From positions 124,001 through 188,000 of the forward strand of contig BDIU01000047.1 in assembly GCA_002118135.1 (NCBI GenBank): DNA of 64,000 nucleotides, read 5' to 3'. A program made the translations under genes and the position numbers. The notes under the pieces are model-generated. The model saw only the letters and a list, made by a program, of their open reading frames with translations. It had not been told where the DNA came from and searched no databases. Positions 1 to 12,167 of the stretch are shown here, piece by piece (positions within the stretch are counted from its first letter, which is position 1; each line of letters starts with the position of its first letter). This DNA is from Trebouxia sp. TZW2008 (lineage: Eukaryota; Chlorophyta; Trebouxiophyceae; Trebouxiales; Trebouxiaceae).

Positions 1-1211
1 GCAGCTGTGCCGTGCCTTATGCTGCTGCTGCGGCAGCTGTGTACGTCTCTTTGCTGCCTGTGACAGGCTGTTTCCTTGTTTGCAGGCTTGACTCCACAGA
101 CTCGATGGGGATGGTCTGACACGAGGCATGTGTATCATAGTGGCATTCATTTGGACTTTGCGGTCTAAGGCTGGGGCTCACTGGTTCAAGATGAAACAAG
201 TGTGGCTGCGGGTACTGACCAAGCCTGCAATGAACTGCTGAAATCATCACAATGGTGTCCAGGGTGCAGGGACAGGCAAGGTATAAAGTGGCAAACAATG
301 CATGTTTCATGCCTGTGAAATCTTAGTATGTTGGTTGTGCCATTCAAAGAGATGGTGCATCCAGAAAGCGCTACCGTGCTGTGTTGCGTACAGCAATTGG
401 AGTCTGCGAAGACTTATATGACTACAACAAGTCGATTTACAGGTGCATGTGGCTCAGGTATCTTTGCCCCACATCAGCAAGCCTTTTCAAATGTGACGAA
501 TTGAGTTGCTGTGCTATTCATGTCGGAAAGTGTAGTGCAATCATGGTGTGACACTCAGACTTCCGAATTACAAAGACCAAAGCTATCATACTGTAATCCA
601 GTCCACACCATGATCTGCACAACACCTTACAAGATGAACAGCACAGCAACTCAAACTGCTTACACACTTGGGTACTGACACAAACGCAAAGCTGCACATA
701 GCAAAGGAATGCGGCAGCATTTGAAAAGAGGAGTGGCAGAAAGCCATACCACACATGATGATTATCTCATTTCATCACTGTTGATATCTATGCCCAACTT
801 CAGCACATGCTAACATGAGAATGTTGGGCAGAGGTAGCAGAAGCAACAACATGCAACAGCTATTGACAGAGCATAATTCGCACCACCGCGTGGCACTGTT
901 TCATGGCAACCTTGATCGATACAAAGAAACTAGAGCTGCGTCTGATGGCATGGATACTCAGCTCACATATCATTGAAGGTGCAAGTCAGTTGTGGCTTGT
1001 GGCTTGCATCAAACATGCAGGTAGTGCATAGGGGCAACATCTACTCAGACCTGCTAAAGTTTGGGCATGGCAAAAACGCTCTGCCAAGAATATCATTGGA
1101 GGGCACTCGACAGCATAATGAGCCATTATGCAGGAATTGGTATGTGCAATGCCGGTCACTCATGAAAGTACTTTACCTGAGCCAGCTAAGTTGCAAAGTT
1201 GACAACTAGTG
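1..1211. other. No supported gene; contains one exon echo
   Basis: No open frame here could be joined by splice signals into a recognisable protein. Bases 24-45 are a short CTG/CGG-rich microsatellite. Bases near 1250-1211 are the last coding exon of the LYR gene, so the sequence below 1212 should hold its 3' UTR. The rest is low-information intergenic sequence. Confidence 0.5.
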
Positions 1212-1910
1212 TCAGCCGTCTATCTTGTCTGCAGGACTGCTGGTGACGCCTTCCTGTACACATCAAGAAGCCTCTGAGGTCAAATGCACTAACAGTCATC
1301 AGTGCACGTTGTGAATTATGCTCTACCTGGAGCATGCACTGTGCGTCCATAGACGTGTAGCTGCTGACATAACAAAGAATCAAGAGTCATCAGGGCACAT
1401 GCACTACCTTAGCCATGCGCTGTGCCTCCATGAACATGTAATTGCTGAGACCTCTGATCGCTGCTTCTTTTTGCTCTGCTATCTGCATGCAAACAGTCTG
1501 TTAGAACCTGCGCAGAAAGTCACAGGTACTTGTCTTGAGCAAACTTGTAATTTTTCTCACCTTCGTTGGATCGCTTTCGGAAGCGTTGCGCTGGAATTGC
1601 TGCTGCACCTGCTTCTTGATGATGCTTGCGTTGCCGCCCTACACACGTCCACGACCTGTTTACCCTTATAAGCTGTATGTCACTCGACTCACAGCGGCAG
1701 CTTGTGCGCAGCGATGCATTGCTGACAGTGAAAACACCCACGCAATCACCGACCTTTGTACCGACGTAGTCAGCAAGACGTAAGCAGTCTCGATAGAGCT
1801 GCAGGAAAGCAAGAGGATGCACGTCAGATCTGGTACCGTGCGCTGCTAAGGCGGCGGCGTCACTGGCATCAAGGCCTCACCTTGGTGACTGTGAATGCGC
1901 TTTTGTCCAT
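1212..1910 (-). CDS. LYR-motif protein, Complex1_LYR family (89 aa, 5 exons)
   Basis: Small mitochondrial LYR-family protein. Members act as adaptors for Fe-S cluster or acyl-carrier-dependent assembly of respiratory complexes. Exons on the minus strand are 1910-1881, 1798-1754, 1638-1561, 1482-1408 and 1253-1212. Every intron is GT-AG and in phase 0, and the model closes exactly at 90 codons including TGA. The second exon opens with LYRDCLRLADYVGTK, the family's signature LYR tripeptide followed by an amphipathic helix. Exon 3 carries QQQFQRNASESDP and exon 4 carries AAIRGLSNYM, matching the usual F...N and K/R-rich helices. The start was chosen because a 10-codon exon (MDKSAFTVTK) joins in phase directly to LYR. 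Length fits the 80-110 aa norm. I cannot say which LYRM orthologue it is. The final exon is the least certain part. Confidence 0.82.
1311..1380 (-). repeat. Decayed copy of the 3' edge of LYR exon 4
   Basis: About 60 bases here resemble 1395-1455, the end of LYR exon 4 with its donor. They match in order and orientation with scattered substitutions, and the copy sits in the downstream intron. It is one of the exon-edge echoes described for the whole window. Confidence 0.55.
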
Positions 1911-2630
1911 AATAGCTAGACTTCATGCAACAGCTTGCGCCATACAAGGCATTGCATGACCGAGTCGACAGCACGGTGGGATGGGCTAGGCAGCAGGGTG
2001 GGTACCCACCGGGGACGTCAGGACTGTGACTAGCCAACACAATGCCAGACAGCATTACTATCAATTAATAGCGTGCCCCTTTTTTATGAGCTGCATGAAC
2101 AGGTGTGCAACTGCTGTGTTGCGTGCATCACTTTGCTCATGAGCAGACCTATTGCAAGCATAGCTTGGTACCCATTCCCATAATCAAGATTAAGAAAGAT
2201 TGATGAAAGAAAAGGTGATGATCAGATAAGCTCAGCATCAATTAACAAATTTAAAAACGCTTTGGTTCATTGCGGCAGCTGCACACCCATCTCAGGGCCA
2301 CTCAACACCAAACCTGTAGCGCTAGTACCAAATGATGCATCCTGCAAAATTATGCCATCAAAAAAATGCAGCATTTGCCTGCAGCCTGGCATAAGATGGT
2401 CAAAGAACAGCATCAGACAAGCTGAGAAAGCAAAGCCTGTTGTATGAGTTCACCATTGCATGCTGCTGGCATCAAGGGCAGCCTTGCAAGTCAACTCTTG
2501 CACAACTGGGAAGTGCTGACACTCTAGCTGCCCGCACAGGCACACCCATGCAGTAGCAATTTCTTGTGGCATGCTTGTCCAGTTCTACTGACAAACAGGC
2601 CAGCCTGTGCATCACAAGGTATTGTCTGGC
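1911..2630. other. Intergenic: LYR promoter side and PPOX 3' side
   Basis: Lies between the stop of the FMN-binding gene (2631) and the start of the LYR gene (1910), both on the minus strand. A GC-rich imperfect inverted stretch near 1996-2015 and an A-rich tract near 2185-2260 are visible. No exon could be supported. Confidence 0.5.
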
Positions 2631-3601
2631 TTATGGGTTCATATCATGCTGAGTCCACAGCCTCTTGTCCCCCTCAACTGTGCTATGATATTCAATCCTG
2701 AGCTTCTCCCGTAGTTTTGATAGTTCGCATTCGTACACATCCAGGACACACAGGCAATAGTTGGCTAACGGGTCTTCATCTTGACCAGGAGGCTCCTTCT
2801 CAAACTCCTTTTCATTGTCAGTGCGAGGCTGAGTAGCATCAGGCCAGGTGAACCAGCCGCGTCCTCCAGTTGAAAGACCACCCCAACAGTCATGCCATAT
2901 CTGCAGATGCAAAACATCTCAGCACAAGGCTGGCAGGAATGGATGTGTGCTGGTAGCTGATTGCTGCTTGACCATTGTACACTCCTGCTGGCTGCCTTTG
3001 CATGAGGTCAAATACTATATCTATGACTTTGCACTTGCACAAGTTTGCAGCACTTGTGCTGCTGACAGCAGCTTGTCTGAAACGTGATGCAGCTGAATGA
3101 TGCTCAAACAACCATTGATGATCTGGCCAGACTTACCTTCTTCAATTCTGCGTCCTTCTCATCACTCTTGATGATATATAGTTTGCCGCTGAGCCGATAT
3201 TGCTCTCTTGATTCTGTGAAATACCAGCAGATTTCGCTCCAAGGATTTTCCTTGACGTGATCCATTTTAGAGCTCCTGCAAGAAGCGCCACTTGCATGCA
3301 GATCTACTGCAGAAGATAGCTGCATTGCGAATGGCAGTACTTGGATGCATGTCACAGAAAGCCTTGCATGCCACTGAGGGGTATGGGTATACCTGGAGTC
3401 TGTGGTGAAAGTAAGTTTTGTGGAATCCCCAACAAATCCTCTGTAGACCATTGTGCGATTGGCAGGCTTGCCATTAGGTCTGATGGTTGCTAGCTGGAAA
3501 AATGTGGAGAATTTGACCTCCTTGTTGAGGTCCAGAGACTTAAGGAGCGCACCGCGCCAAGGTGCTGCCACAGACATGTTTCCTGTATTCGACGATTGCA
3601 T
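2631..3601 (-). CDS. Alr4036-family FMN-binding, PPOX-like protein (205 aa, 3 exons)
   Basis: Pyridoxamine 5'-phosphate oxidase-like split-barrel protein of the Alr4036 type, expected to bind FMN. Its substrate is not known from sequence. Exons are 3601-3393, 3275-3137 and 2900-2631, with GT-AG junctions and matching phases (2, 0), giving 206 codons with TAA. Exon 1 carries WRGALLKSLDLNK and FFQLATIRPNGKPANRTMVYRG, the characteristic N-terminal strands that open the flavin site. It continues with TDSRS and then exon 2, where MDHVKENPWSEICWYF and EQYRLSGKLYII follow the PPOX pattern of partner-strand residues. The C-terminal exon includes a W..C.G motif and ends DMNP. Total length is close to the family's roughly 200 aa. 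The start at 3601 is the first ATG. MSVAAPW nine codons in is an alternative. A pyridoxine-salvage role is possible but unproven. Confidence 0.85.
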
Positions 3602-4422
3602 TTGTTCACATGTATTGCGAGGGACATCACAACGTAGCCGAAGTTTTACGCCGGGTACGGCCTGACCTGTGACTTTGATGTGACAGGGCCGTGTGCGCGT
3701 TCAAAGGCAAAGTCGCCACAGCACAAGGTCGACACTTCAACAACAAGTAGAGCGAAATGCGTGTGTGCCAAAAGCTGTGCCCTTCACAACTGTCGTGAAC
3801 ACTGATGAGAATGTCCATGAGGACTTCGCCACGCCATAGAAGATGAACCGCTTTCATGCTTTGCATGCTGTGACGCACTCTCTTTCCTCACGGGCAGGGC
3901 CGGCATTTTGCAGAGGATCCACTTTTGCGCTGTGCAGGCACCTGCATCCCGTGATTACTTCGAGCAACACATGCTAAGCTTGTAAGCATGCCAGACACCG
4001 CAGCCCCTTTTTAGTGCCTTGTCTGGGGCTTTCAGTTTGGGGGCCTTGAGCTTGTGGGACGAGCACTGCTCATGTCGCTTATTGAGAGACCAAGCAGTTG
4101 CTGGCATCAGAGAACATGCATCAGATCTCGTGGTCATAGCGTTCATCAGCAAAGGCAAGAAAGAGCGTCAGGGCTATGCAGTGATACTTCATGTCATCGA
4201 ATTTAGGCCATTGCCATTACAAAAAGAGCAATATGGATATGCCCTGATACATGGGCATAACCAGATTACACGAGAAGATGCCAAAAGCAACACAAATGTA
4301 ACAACACGTACTCTCCAGCAGGCAGCACCAAATCAAATCTCTCAAGCAAAATTGAAAGCCTCACCACAGATGTCTACAACAACAACAACAACATAAATAA
4401 CAAGGATTCCAAACGATTGGAA
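3602..4422. other. Intergenic between two minus-strand genes
   Basis: Holds the promoter side of the FMN-binding gene and the 3' side of the cellulase. A short (CAA)n tract lies at about 4374-4394. A TGTAA motif on the minus strand near 4264 could be the cellulase polyadenylation signal, because TGTAA is the usual signal in green algae. That is a weak inference. No exon supported. Confidence 0.45.
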
Positions 4423-6713
4423 TCAGCATCGGCCACACGACCTCTGGCAGAAGTTGCCTGAAATCATCCACCCTTCACCACACTTGCCAAAGCCAACCTA
4501 CACAGCACAATGAGCTTGACTATGTGTTGTGATTTCAGGACGTAATTGATTTGATGGCAGCATATGGCAATGACAAGCTGAAGCAAGGTACAGGGTTAAG
4601 TGTGTGTGCAATTGATTCATGACAAACACATACCTGCTGTGCACATGTGTACTTGCTGTCAGGGGCAACATCTGAGCAGGCGCTGCAGCGACCACAAGTG
4701 ACCTGGCAGAAGTTGCCACTGGTCATGAATGCGTCGTTGCACTTGCCCCAGCCAGCCTGCAGTATCATTCAGCAAATTCAGTATGACAACTGCTGGTCAA
4801 CACCGCAATTGCATGCCAAGATATGGCATGAAAGGCTGCTTGGCTGAGCACAAAAGTTGCGATGGCCAACATGGTACCAGCAGGGTGCAAGTGTATCACT
4901 GATGTGCTTTTTTGTGTGAGAGAGGCAGACCTGCTGGGCGCATGTGTACTGGCCATTGGGAGGGGTGTCAGCGCAGCCATTGCTGCAGCGGTTGCAGGAG
5001 GCATCACAGAAGCCTGACATGAAGGCCTCATTACACTTGCCCCAGCCAGCCTATGCAGCACATAAAGTTATTCAACTGAGTGTTCAACTTTTCAGCATAC
5101 ATGCGGATTTTCATATAAAACAGCAAGTGGTTGGGCACAGATACACAGGAGCGTTCAGACCATCTAGACTGGTGTAAGTGCGTCAAAACAACGGTTGGTA
5201 CTTGCAGAAGCATATTTGCTGCAGCAAGTGACAGTAGTGAGCAATGGTAGAAACTGTTGACCTCAAGTTGTCCAACAACTGCTCACCTGCTGGGCGCATG
5301 TGTACTGGCTGTTGGGAGGTGTGTCTGTGCAGCCAGAACTGGCAGGTGCAGCCACGCTACAGCGGCCACAGCTCTGGTCACAATGGCCAGACATGAAGGC
5401 CTGGTCACACTTGCCCCAGCCAGCCTGTATGTGCCAAAGTGAAGTTAGCAGCAGCAGTGTGTTGACGATTGTCAGAAGCAAAAGACATGGAATGATTCAA
5501 GCTGCAGCTGGCAACCTTGGCTTCTGAAGCCTTTGGGGATCTGGCATCAGCATTCAGACAAGACTGCTGTCGACGCTCATGCAAGACAGCATGCAGCGTT
5601 CAGGCAAGCAAAGCCAGTGATGAAGATGAGTATTGCAGTACACTGCATTCACCTGCTGGGCACAGGTGTACTGGTTGTTGGGGGGGTTGTCAGTGCAAGC
5701 AGCAGGGGCTGCAGGAGTGATTGATGCAGGAGTGGAGCCACAGCGGCCACAGCTCTTGTCACAGTGGCCAGACATGAAGGCCTGGTCACACTTGCCCCAC
5801 CCAGCCTGTTTGTGCCAAAGTCAGCATTAGCAGGGTCTTGAGCACTGTTACTTTGCAGACATGACGAAGTCAGGTCATTAAGCAGCATATCACTACTTGC
5901 ATTTGTTGCTGACTGGCATGCCAAGCACAGCAGTCAACAGCAATGCACCTGTGCAAAGACAGAATGGCAGGCAAGATGAGCAATGCTGTCAAAGTGCAGC
6001 ATAGTGAATGCAGAGCGTCTAGGGAACCATCAAAGTTGGGCTGACCTGCTGGGCACAAGTGTATTGGTCATTGGGCGGAGTGTCATCGCAGGTGTCAGGA
6101 GCAGCAGTGCAACGGCCACAGGTCTGGTCACAGAAATCTGACATGAAGTCGTCATTGCACTTGCCCCAACCAGCCTGTGTCAAGCAGATGGTGCGCTGAG
6201 GATAGTGGGCAGACGGTGGGCTGATGTTTACATAAGACAAGCGCATATTCAGAAGAAGGTGCCAGACAACAGCAAAGCATGGCAGAAAGCACACAGTCAG
6301 ATTGTTGGGTTCACCTGCTGGGCACAGGTGTACTGGTTGTTGGGAGGCACATCAGTGCAGGCGGCGGCTGGTGCAGGAGTATTGCAGTGGCCACAGCTGG
6401 TCTTGCAGAAGCCACCATTCAGCATGAATGCCTCACTGCACTTGCCCCAGCCCACCTGCAGACAAAAGACGTGCAGCTTGACATGTCTGCACAGAGCAAG
6501 GGTGAATCTCAGGCTAATACATCTACAGCTCAATGGGCATTTCTGCAGCGTGCATGATACTTTGCTGTGACTTTGAGAGTCTTGTTCCACACGGGCTGCT
6601 CTGTCTGCCTGTCAGTGATGCACGTAGACCTCATGTAGTCAGGCAAGTTGTCAAAATTTACCTGCTGTGCGCAGGTGTATGTGCTGTCTGGAGGAGTATC
6701 GCCACAGCCACCA
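4423..6713 (-). repeat. Seven ShK-like modules, each split by a phase-0 intron
   Basis: Eight small exons encode seven tandem six-cysteine modules. Each module starts at the end of one exon (C-D-PP-Y-C-AQQ) and finishes at the start of the next (GWGKC-FM-C-CGRC). Every repeat exon is bounded by phase-0 introns, except the first, whose acceptor is phase 2. Whole units can therefore be gained or lost without frameshift. Exon lengths are 120-153 bases. The best conserved units are those at 5805-5653 and 5424-5287, which share GWGKCDQAFMSGHCD. The last unit is more divergent (VGFGKCGEGWM). Confidence 0.88.
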
Positions 6714-9700
6714 CTGCAAACAGGCACAAGAAAATTTCAGCACTGCTGACACAACATGACATGAGACAGGAACTGATCACACCCGTTGATTGACAGGACA
6801 GCATCAAAGAGCTGTGCATTTATGCAAAGATGAGCACAGGCATGCATTGCAGTGCCAGCGCTGAGGGCATGCATGTGTGACACTGTGCAAAACAGCCTGA
6901 GCAGAGATGATGGCTGGCTAAGGCTTCCTGAGGCCTGACCTGGCCGCAGGGGTTGCAGGTGCGCCCTGGCCGCCTGTGTACCAGGGGTTCAGGCCAATGC
7001 TCCTCATGTAGTTGATCTTGGTCCAGCTGACGGTGCTCCAATCATTGTTCACAATGCCACCGGTGTCACCTGCCACCCACACAGCTCCAGTCAACAATTG
7101 CAGGCTGTGCAGCTTGCATGCAGCACTGCCGTCAGCAATGAGTGACCAAGTGACATGTATTGGACTGAAAACTACATTCTCTGCTCAGCATTTCTGGACA
7201 AGTCACGTGACTTTGGAAGGTGCTGCACAGGTTGCACATGTATAAGGCCAATATTGTCTCAACAGGCAATCAGCAAAGCTGCATGCTTGCACAGTGGCAT
7301 ATTGCAATGCAACGGGGACATACTACAGGCAGATGGCATGCTGAATAGTAAACACGCAGTTTGGCAGCGCCGCACAAAGCTGGCAAAGCTGTATGTCTGT
7401 GCAGTGGCAAAGTGCAGAGCGCAAGGGAGATATACCAGAGTTGGCATTCCAGGCCCACCAGAACCAGGAGGAGATGGCCTCGTGCTGCCCGTCATTGCCA
7501 GCACCCTGGTTGTTGAGGTACAGGGCAAAGTCAGCCATCTGCTGCTGGTCCTGCTGCAGGGCAAAGGTGGTGCCGGTCTCCCCAATGACCACGGGGAACC
7601 TGTGGCAGTTGCTGGGGTTGGAGCGGCTGCAGTAGCCCTGCTTGTTCAGGTAGCCAAAGGATTGGCTCAGGCGGTTGAACAGCCCCGACCCATAGTACCT
7701 GGTGTCACAGACATGCGTCTCAGCTGAAGTTGATGCTGCCTGCTGCCATACGGGCATGTCAAAGCAAAGGCATAGTAATCCCAAAACTATATGAGACAAA
7801 CATACGTACGCAGCTTTGCAATCTGTACATTGCTCAACAGCCATACAGAGAAGCAATTATCTGTACACCAGCAACAGCTGGGCAAGAGCAAGCTATTGTG
7901 CAACATGCACTTGTGCATGTGGCGCACTGCAAAGTGGCTCTATGCTCTGTGCACAGCTGGATAGCCTGGCATGTATGCATGCAAACTTACTTGTCAGTGG
8001 CGTGACTGATACTTGGAGGGTACACATGAGGGGCTGCTACCACCTGCAAGGCAGCAAAGCCTCAGCACATCTTCGTTCTGAAGTCACTGTTACCAAAAAC
8101 TGCATAAAGCAATCAAGACATGCGTACCTGGTTGACGTATGGCTTGTTCAGCACTTGCTCAAAGAAGAGGCCTGCATCACTGATGCCCCTGTATTGGTTC
8201 AAAACAGCTTGGGATGAGGCCAGTCCATCACCTGCAAGATAGCAACGCAAATCAAAGAGTGTAAGGCAGCAATGCACAGCATTCTGCTTGTTGTGCCTGT
8301 ATGCTGTTGCAGGACTTGTGAACCATGCAAGTGTTACTTACCCCAGTTGTATGCAACAGGGTACTGTGCAGCGCCCTCCACAAAGAAGAGGGCTCCTGGC
8401 ACAATGCTGTAAGCAGCATCCATGAGGCGAATGCACAAGTCAGCATAGCCCGGCTTGCCGTTGGCTGCCTCCCAGCGCACTCCAAACACATCAGGCTCCT
8501 GTAAAGTGGCACGTAGAGCAGATGTTGAGGGATTGCTACATTTATCAGGCAGAATGAGCAGCAGCAACAGCTACATTGCCTTTGTGATTTTGTAAGTGTG
8601 GTGGTGGTGTGCTAGGGGAGATTGGGATGTTGATCATATGCTGAAACAATGTTGACAGTATGTGCACAAATGACCTGCTGTCTGCGTGAGATGCAGACAT
8701 GCTGATCACTTCAAAGCTGCTGATGCAAAACATGACATGGAATGCCAGTATCACTACTGCCAGTATCAGTACTGCCAGAATGCAGTATCACTACAGTCTT
8801 GCTTCAAAAGCAGAAAACTCTGTGCATGAAAGGGCTGTCTCCAGAGCACAACATGAAAGGCAGGATTGACAGCAGATCTGCAGCAATGATGAGCATGATG
8901 CCATAGCATACATTCAGGACGTCAATCATCAGTCTCTGGCTTGAGATGGGGTCTTGAGCAACAGCTTTGAGCAAGGCAACCCAGTCAGACAGCCACAGGT
9001 TCTGGTTGTCCAGCACTGTTGTGTCGAGGTTGAACTGGTTGTCCAGGAGCACATAGAAGCCGTTGTGGGTGAGCAGCCTGACGACATACACCAGCCTATT
9101 GAAGGTTGTCCCCACGTCCAGGTAGTCATTGCAGACACCTACATTGGCAGCCAAGCAGAACTTTCAGCAAACAACACAGATCTCCAGCAACTGGTATTTC
9201 ATGTTATCCTGACATTCAAGTCATTTTCACACACCTGAATACCCAAGGCATCAGGCTACGCTTCCAGCGTCACCACCTATCAGTCAAGACATCAGGCTAT
9301 GCACACAGCACAACCAAAACAGAGATAAAATTGCTTGCGACAGAGCAGGCAGAAGATACTGACCAAGAGTCTGTGTGCGCTGTGGAGGCTCAGACAAGCC
9401 AGGGAATGAGGCACCACCAGCGACGTTGGTGCCGCCAGGTACAGTGCTGGCTGCTAGGTCACTGCCTGACACAAACTGGCAGGTGCGGGCAAATGCCTTC
9501 ATTGGACTGTTGAGGTCCTGCACAAATTATAAAGCCATCAGCAGCATAGACACATCAGCATGCACAGCAAAGGTGAGTGACCAGCAGTTAGACAACAGCC
9601 AGAAGCGCACATGAAGTTGAATGCAACAGTGCTGACAAGGCTCATTGTGCAATTATAAAACGCATTAAAGCTAGCATTGTACAGTGCAGATAAGACATTG

Positions 9701-11115
9701 TGCAGGAGCAGATATTCACAAACATACCTCAGTGCAGTGCAGTGAAGAAGATTGTGCAATGATACAGTCTTGGGAAAGCTATCGCTGTGCAGTGAAGCAA
9801 AGAGAAGGAGGATTTACCTTGAAGCTGAAAGGTAGCCTGACAGCGTTGAAGCCAAGTGCCTTCATGCGCAGCATGATGTTGGCAAAGTCAAGAGTGAGGG
9901 AGGTGCTGCCGGCCCACATGCCATCAGGTCCAGTGTTGCCGTCATCAAAACCAAACCAGTTCAAGCCCTTGAAGACCAGAACATTGCCGTCGAAGTCTGT
10001 GATCTGACCGTTTGAGGTTGTCAAACCAGCTGCAGACTCTGTTTCTGCTCCACCAGTCGCACTGGTGGTCACGTTTGGCAATGGCTGGTCAGTGACATTG
10101 CTGTTGACGATGATAGCGCAGTTCTCGCCATTGACTGTCACGTTGGCAGGGTTCAGGTTGGCGAAGTGAGAAGCGACCACGAAGTTGAAGTTGGGGGCAT
10201 TGCCAGCTTGAGCCAGCAGAGTCTGGTCCTCTGCAACAGCCTTTCCACTGATGGTGCCATCAGCAACAGTGGTGTTGACCAATCCGTAGGTGGAGGCAGC
10301 GCCTGTGTAACCCCCAGCACTTGAGAAGGACAGGGTGTATGGGACTTTGACATCATTGCGTTCAGTGCGACGCACAGTCAGGCTGATGGAGGCATTGTAG
10401 GTGCCGTTGGGGCCAGTGTGCCAAACATTTTGCTCCTGAAATGTGACTGTGCATTCTGAATGCTGCCATGGGACAGCAAAAGTGTCATCATTCTGTACAA
10501 CCTGCAGAATCCACAGCCAAGGTTGCATACGTTGCTCCTGCAAACAAGTAAGCTTGCATGAAGGGCATTCAAGTCTATGCTTACTGTTGTTGTGTTGTAC
10601 ACTGTTGTGAAGACGGTTGCAGATCCCAGAGAAGTGGCATTAGAGACCACAAGCTTAGTGGAGTTGAGACTGGAGGCGTTGACAGCAATGGCTGCACCCC
10701 AGGACGGATCAGGGATGAGCACGGTGTGACTGTTGTTTGTGCTGACAACTTGAGTGGCGTTTTGCGGGATCAAAGCGGCCAGTGAAGTGGTTTGCGTTGC
10801 CAGAGCAGCTGTAGTAGTATTTCCGGCTTGCACAGGGAAGGACGCGTTGAATTGCGACGGCGTTGCTCCTTGGCTCAATCCCAGCGACGACAAAGAGACA
10901 TTGACCAGAGCTGTGGAGGTTGTCGGGATTTGTGGCGGAATAACGGTAGTGACGGTAGCGTTGATTGCAGGTGCAGTGGTGTGTAGAGCTGAGGTCTGGT
11001 TCGCAGGTAGAATCGTTGGGACTGGCGATGCTATTGTATCCGCTGCGTTCACTTGTAGTGCTGCACAATGCAGGCAGAGCAAGGAGAACGCAACGAAGGC
11101 TGATTGCAACGCCAT
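4423..11115 (-). CDS. Secreted GH5 cellulase with CBM2-like domain and seven ShK-like modules (1089 aa, 17 exons)
   Basis: Extracellular endo-beta-glucanase-type glycoside hydrolase. Exons: 11115-10585, 10537-9818, 9517-9364, 9138-8912, 8498-8342, 8231-8128, 8043-7991, 7698-7436, 7069-6940, 6713-6662, 6455-6315, 6174-6046, 5805-5653, 5424-5287, 5050-4931, 4756-4634, 4497-4423. All are GT-AG with consistent phases, 1090 codons. Residues 1-25 are a signal peptide (MALQSAFVAFSLLCLHCAA), followed by a Ser/Thr/Ala/Asn-rich linker. About 180-290 resembles a bacterial-type CBM2 (NVWHTGPNGTYNASISL; end VTVNGENC). The GH5 barrel spans about 325-775: FKGLNWFGF, acid/base Glu545 in LNEPD (split by an intron), HVYPPS, nucleophile Glu689 in VIGETG, and WFWWAW. 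From about 780, seven 6-Cys ShK-like units follow the pattern CxDxPPnxxYTCAQQ-GWGKC-FM-FC-SCGRC. The N-terminal linker is long. Inference: the Cys modules bind wall polysaccharide. An upstream in-frame ATG at 11142 gives a less convincing signal peptide. Confidence 0.9.
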
Positions 11116-12167
11116 ATCCACGTCAGTTGCCGATGTACGCAACGCGAAGCAGAACCGAGAGGCGAATGAAGATCTTTCGCCAATGCGGCAGGATCTGAAC
11201 TACCTGCAACAATCCACTTGTTAGTTGAGTGAACCATCAGGCAAAATAGATACTCTCCTCAAGCTACAAGCCAGGGAGTCCGGGGCATCGCTCAAAGACA
11301 CGCTCGTACCGCTTCAGCAAAGCTGAGACAGGTATTTGTAGCGAACGGATTCTCAACCTTGTCACCACAGCATTGCTTCCTGCTGTTCAAATGCTCGCAG
11401 CTGTTGTCTCGGTCTGGTTCTGTGCAAAACTTTGAGGAAGCAGCTGATCAGATCAAGTGAGAACCTGTACGTAATAACTGAGATGAGTCATATCAATTCT
11501 GCGTCAAAGCAATCGCTTTCAGCAATCGCTTCGGCAACCCGCCCAGGATGCAGTGCGCCGAATGGGCTGGCTCTGGATCGTTTTGCCGGAATTGAGAGCT
11601 TGGTGGTTTGATCTGAAAGGTGAAAAGGTATTGAGGCTTTTTGCCTATGTCGGCGAGCCTGCTGAGAATAAGGATTGTCTCGACACTATGCTAGCTGCTT
11701 GAGTTTTCAACAGCAGAATTGCGTCGGGGCACACGCACCCGTCTCGGGTTACCCTGTTGGCAACTCACTGCAGCTTGACCCCTTAATCTGCTTCAGCTCC
11801 GCTGTCACGCCAACTCCGGCAGGAATGTCAGGCAAACCTCTTTGCTAACAACAGCAAGACAGTAGTGCGTGGCAGCTCACAATATAACGATACTGCAGCT
11901 GGGCGCGTAGGTTCAAATAGATGCAGCGACCCACCACACAGCTCCTTGCCTGCCAAAGGGCAAGCACTGCTGAAGCAGCAAACCAAGCCTTGTGATGCCA
12001 GCACCAAAGCCGCTATGACAGGCGAGCCATGGTTGGCTGGGCTGACTACTTCGCTGCAGACAAGCCACGCCTCAGTCTGACACATACTGCTGACCACTCC
12101 GGCTTCTGAAGTCGCATAGCAAGCTGTTACACCAGCTGCTGCAGCAGCTGCTTGCTTGGCATCAGCT
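11116..12167. promoter_or_regulatory. Divergent intergenic region
   Basis: About 1.05 kb between the start of the cellulase (minus) and the first ATG assigned to the Trp-repeat coiled-coil gene (plus), so it should contain both promoters. No TATA box or other element is clear enough to call. CAGCTGCTGCAGCAGCTG at about 12131-12148 is a short palindromic microsatellite just upstream of the plus-strand start. Confidence 0.4.

Noticed and set aside
518..754. Cys-rich 78-codon minus-strand open frame
   Set aside because: Composition only reflects local TGCA-rich DNA, and no homologous pattern or joining exon was found.
4019..4396. 125-codon plus-strand open frame between the FMN-binding and cellulase genes
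   Set aside because: It ends in a (CAA)n microsatellite coding poly-Thr, lacks conserved motifs and overlaps the cellulase 3' region.
7155..7727. 190-codon plus-strand open frame rich in Val and Ala
   Set aside because: It is antisense to the GH5 exon at 7436-7698, where the minus strand carries the catalytic GETG and WFWWAW motifs.
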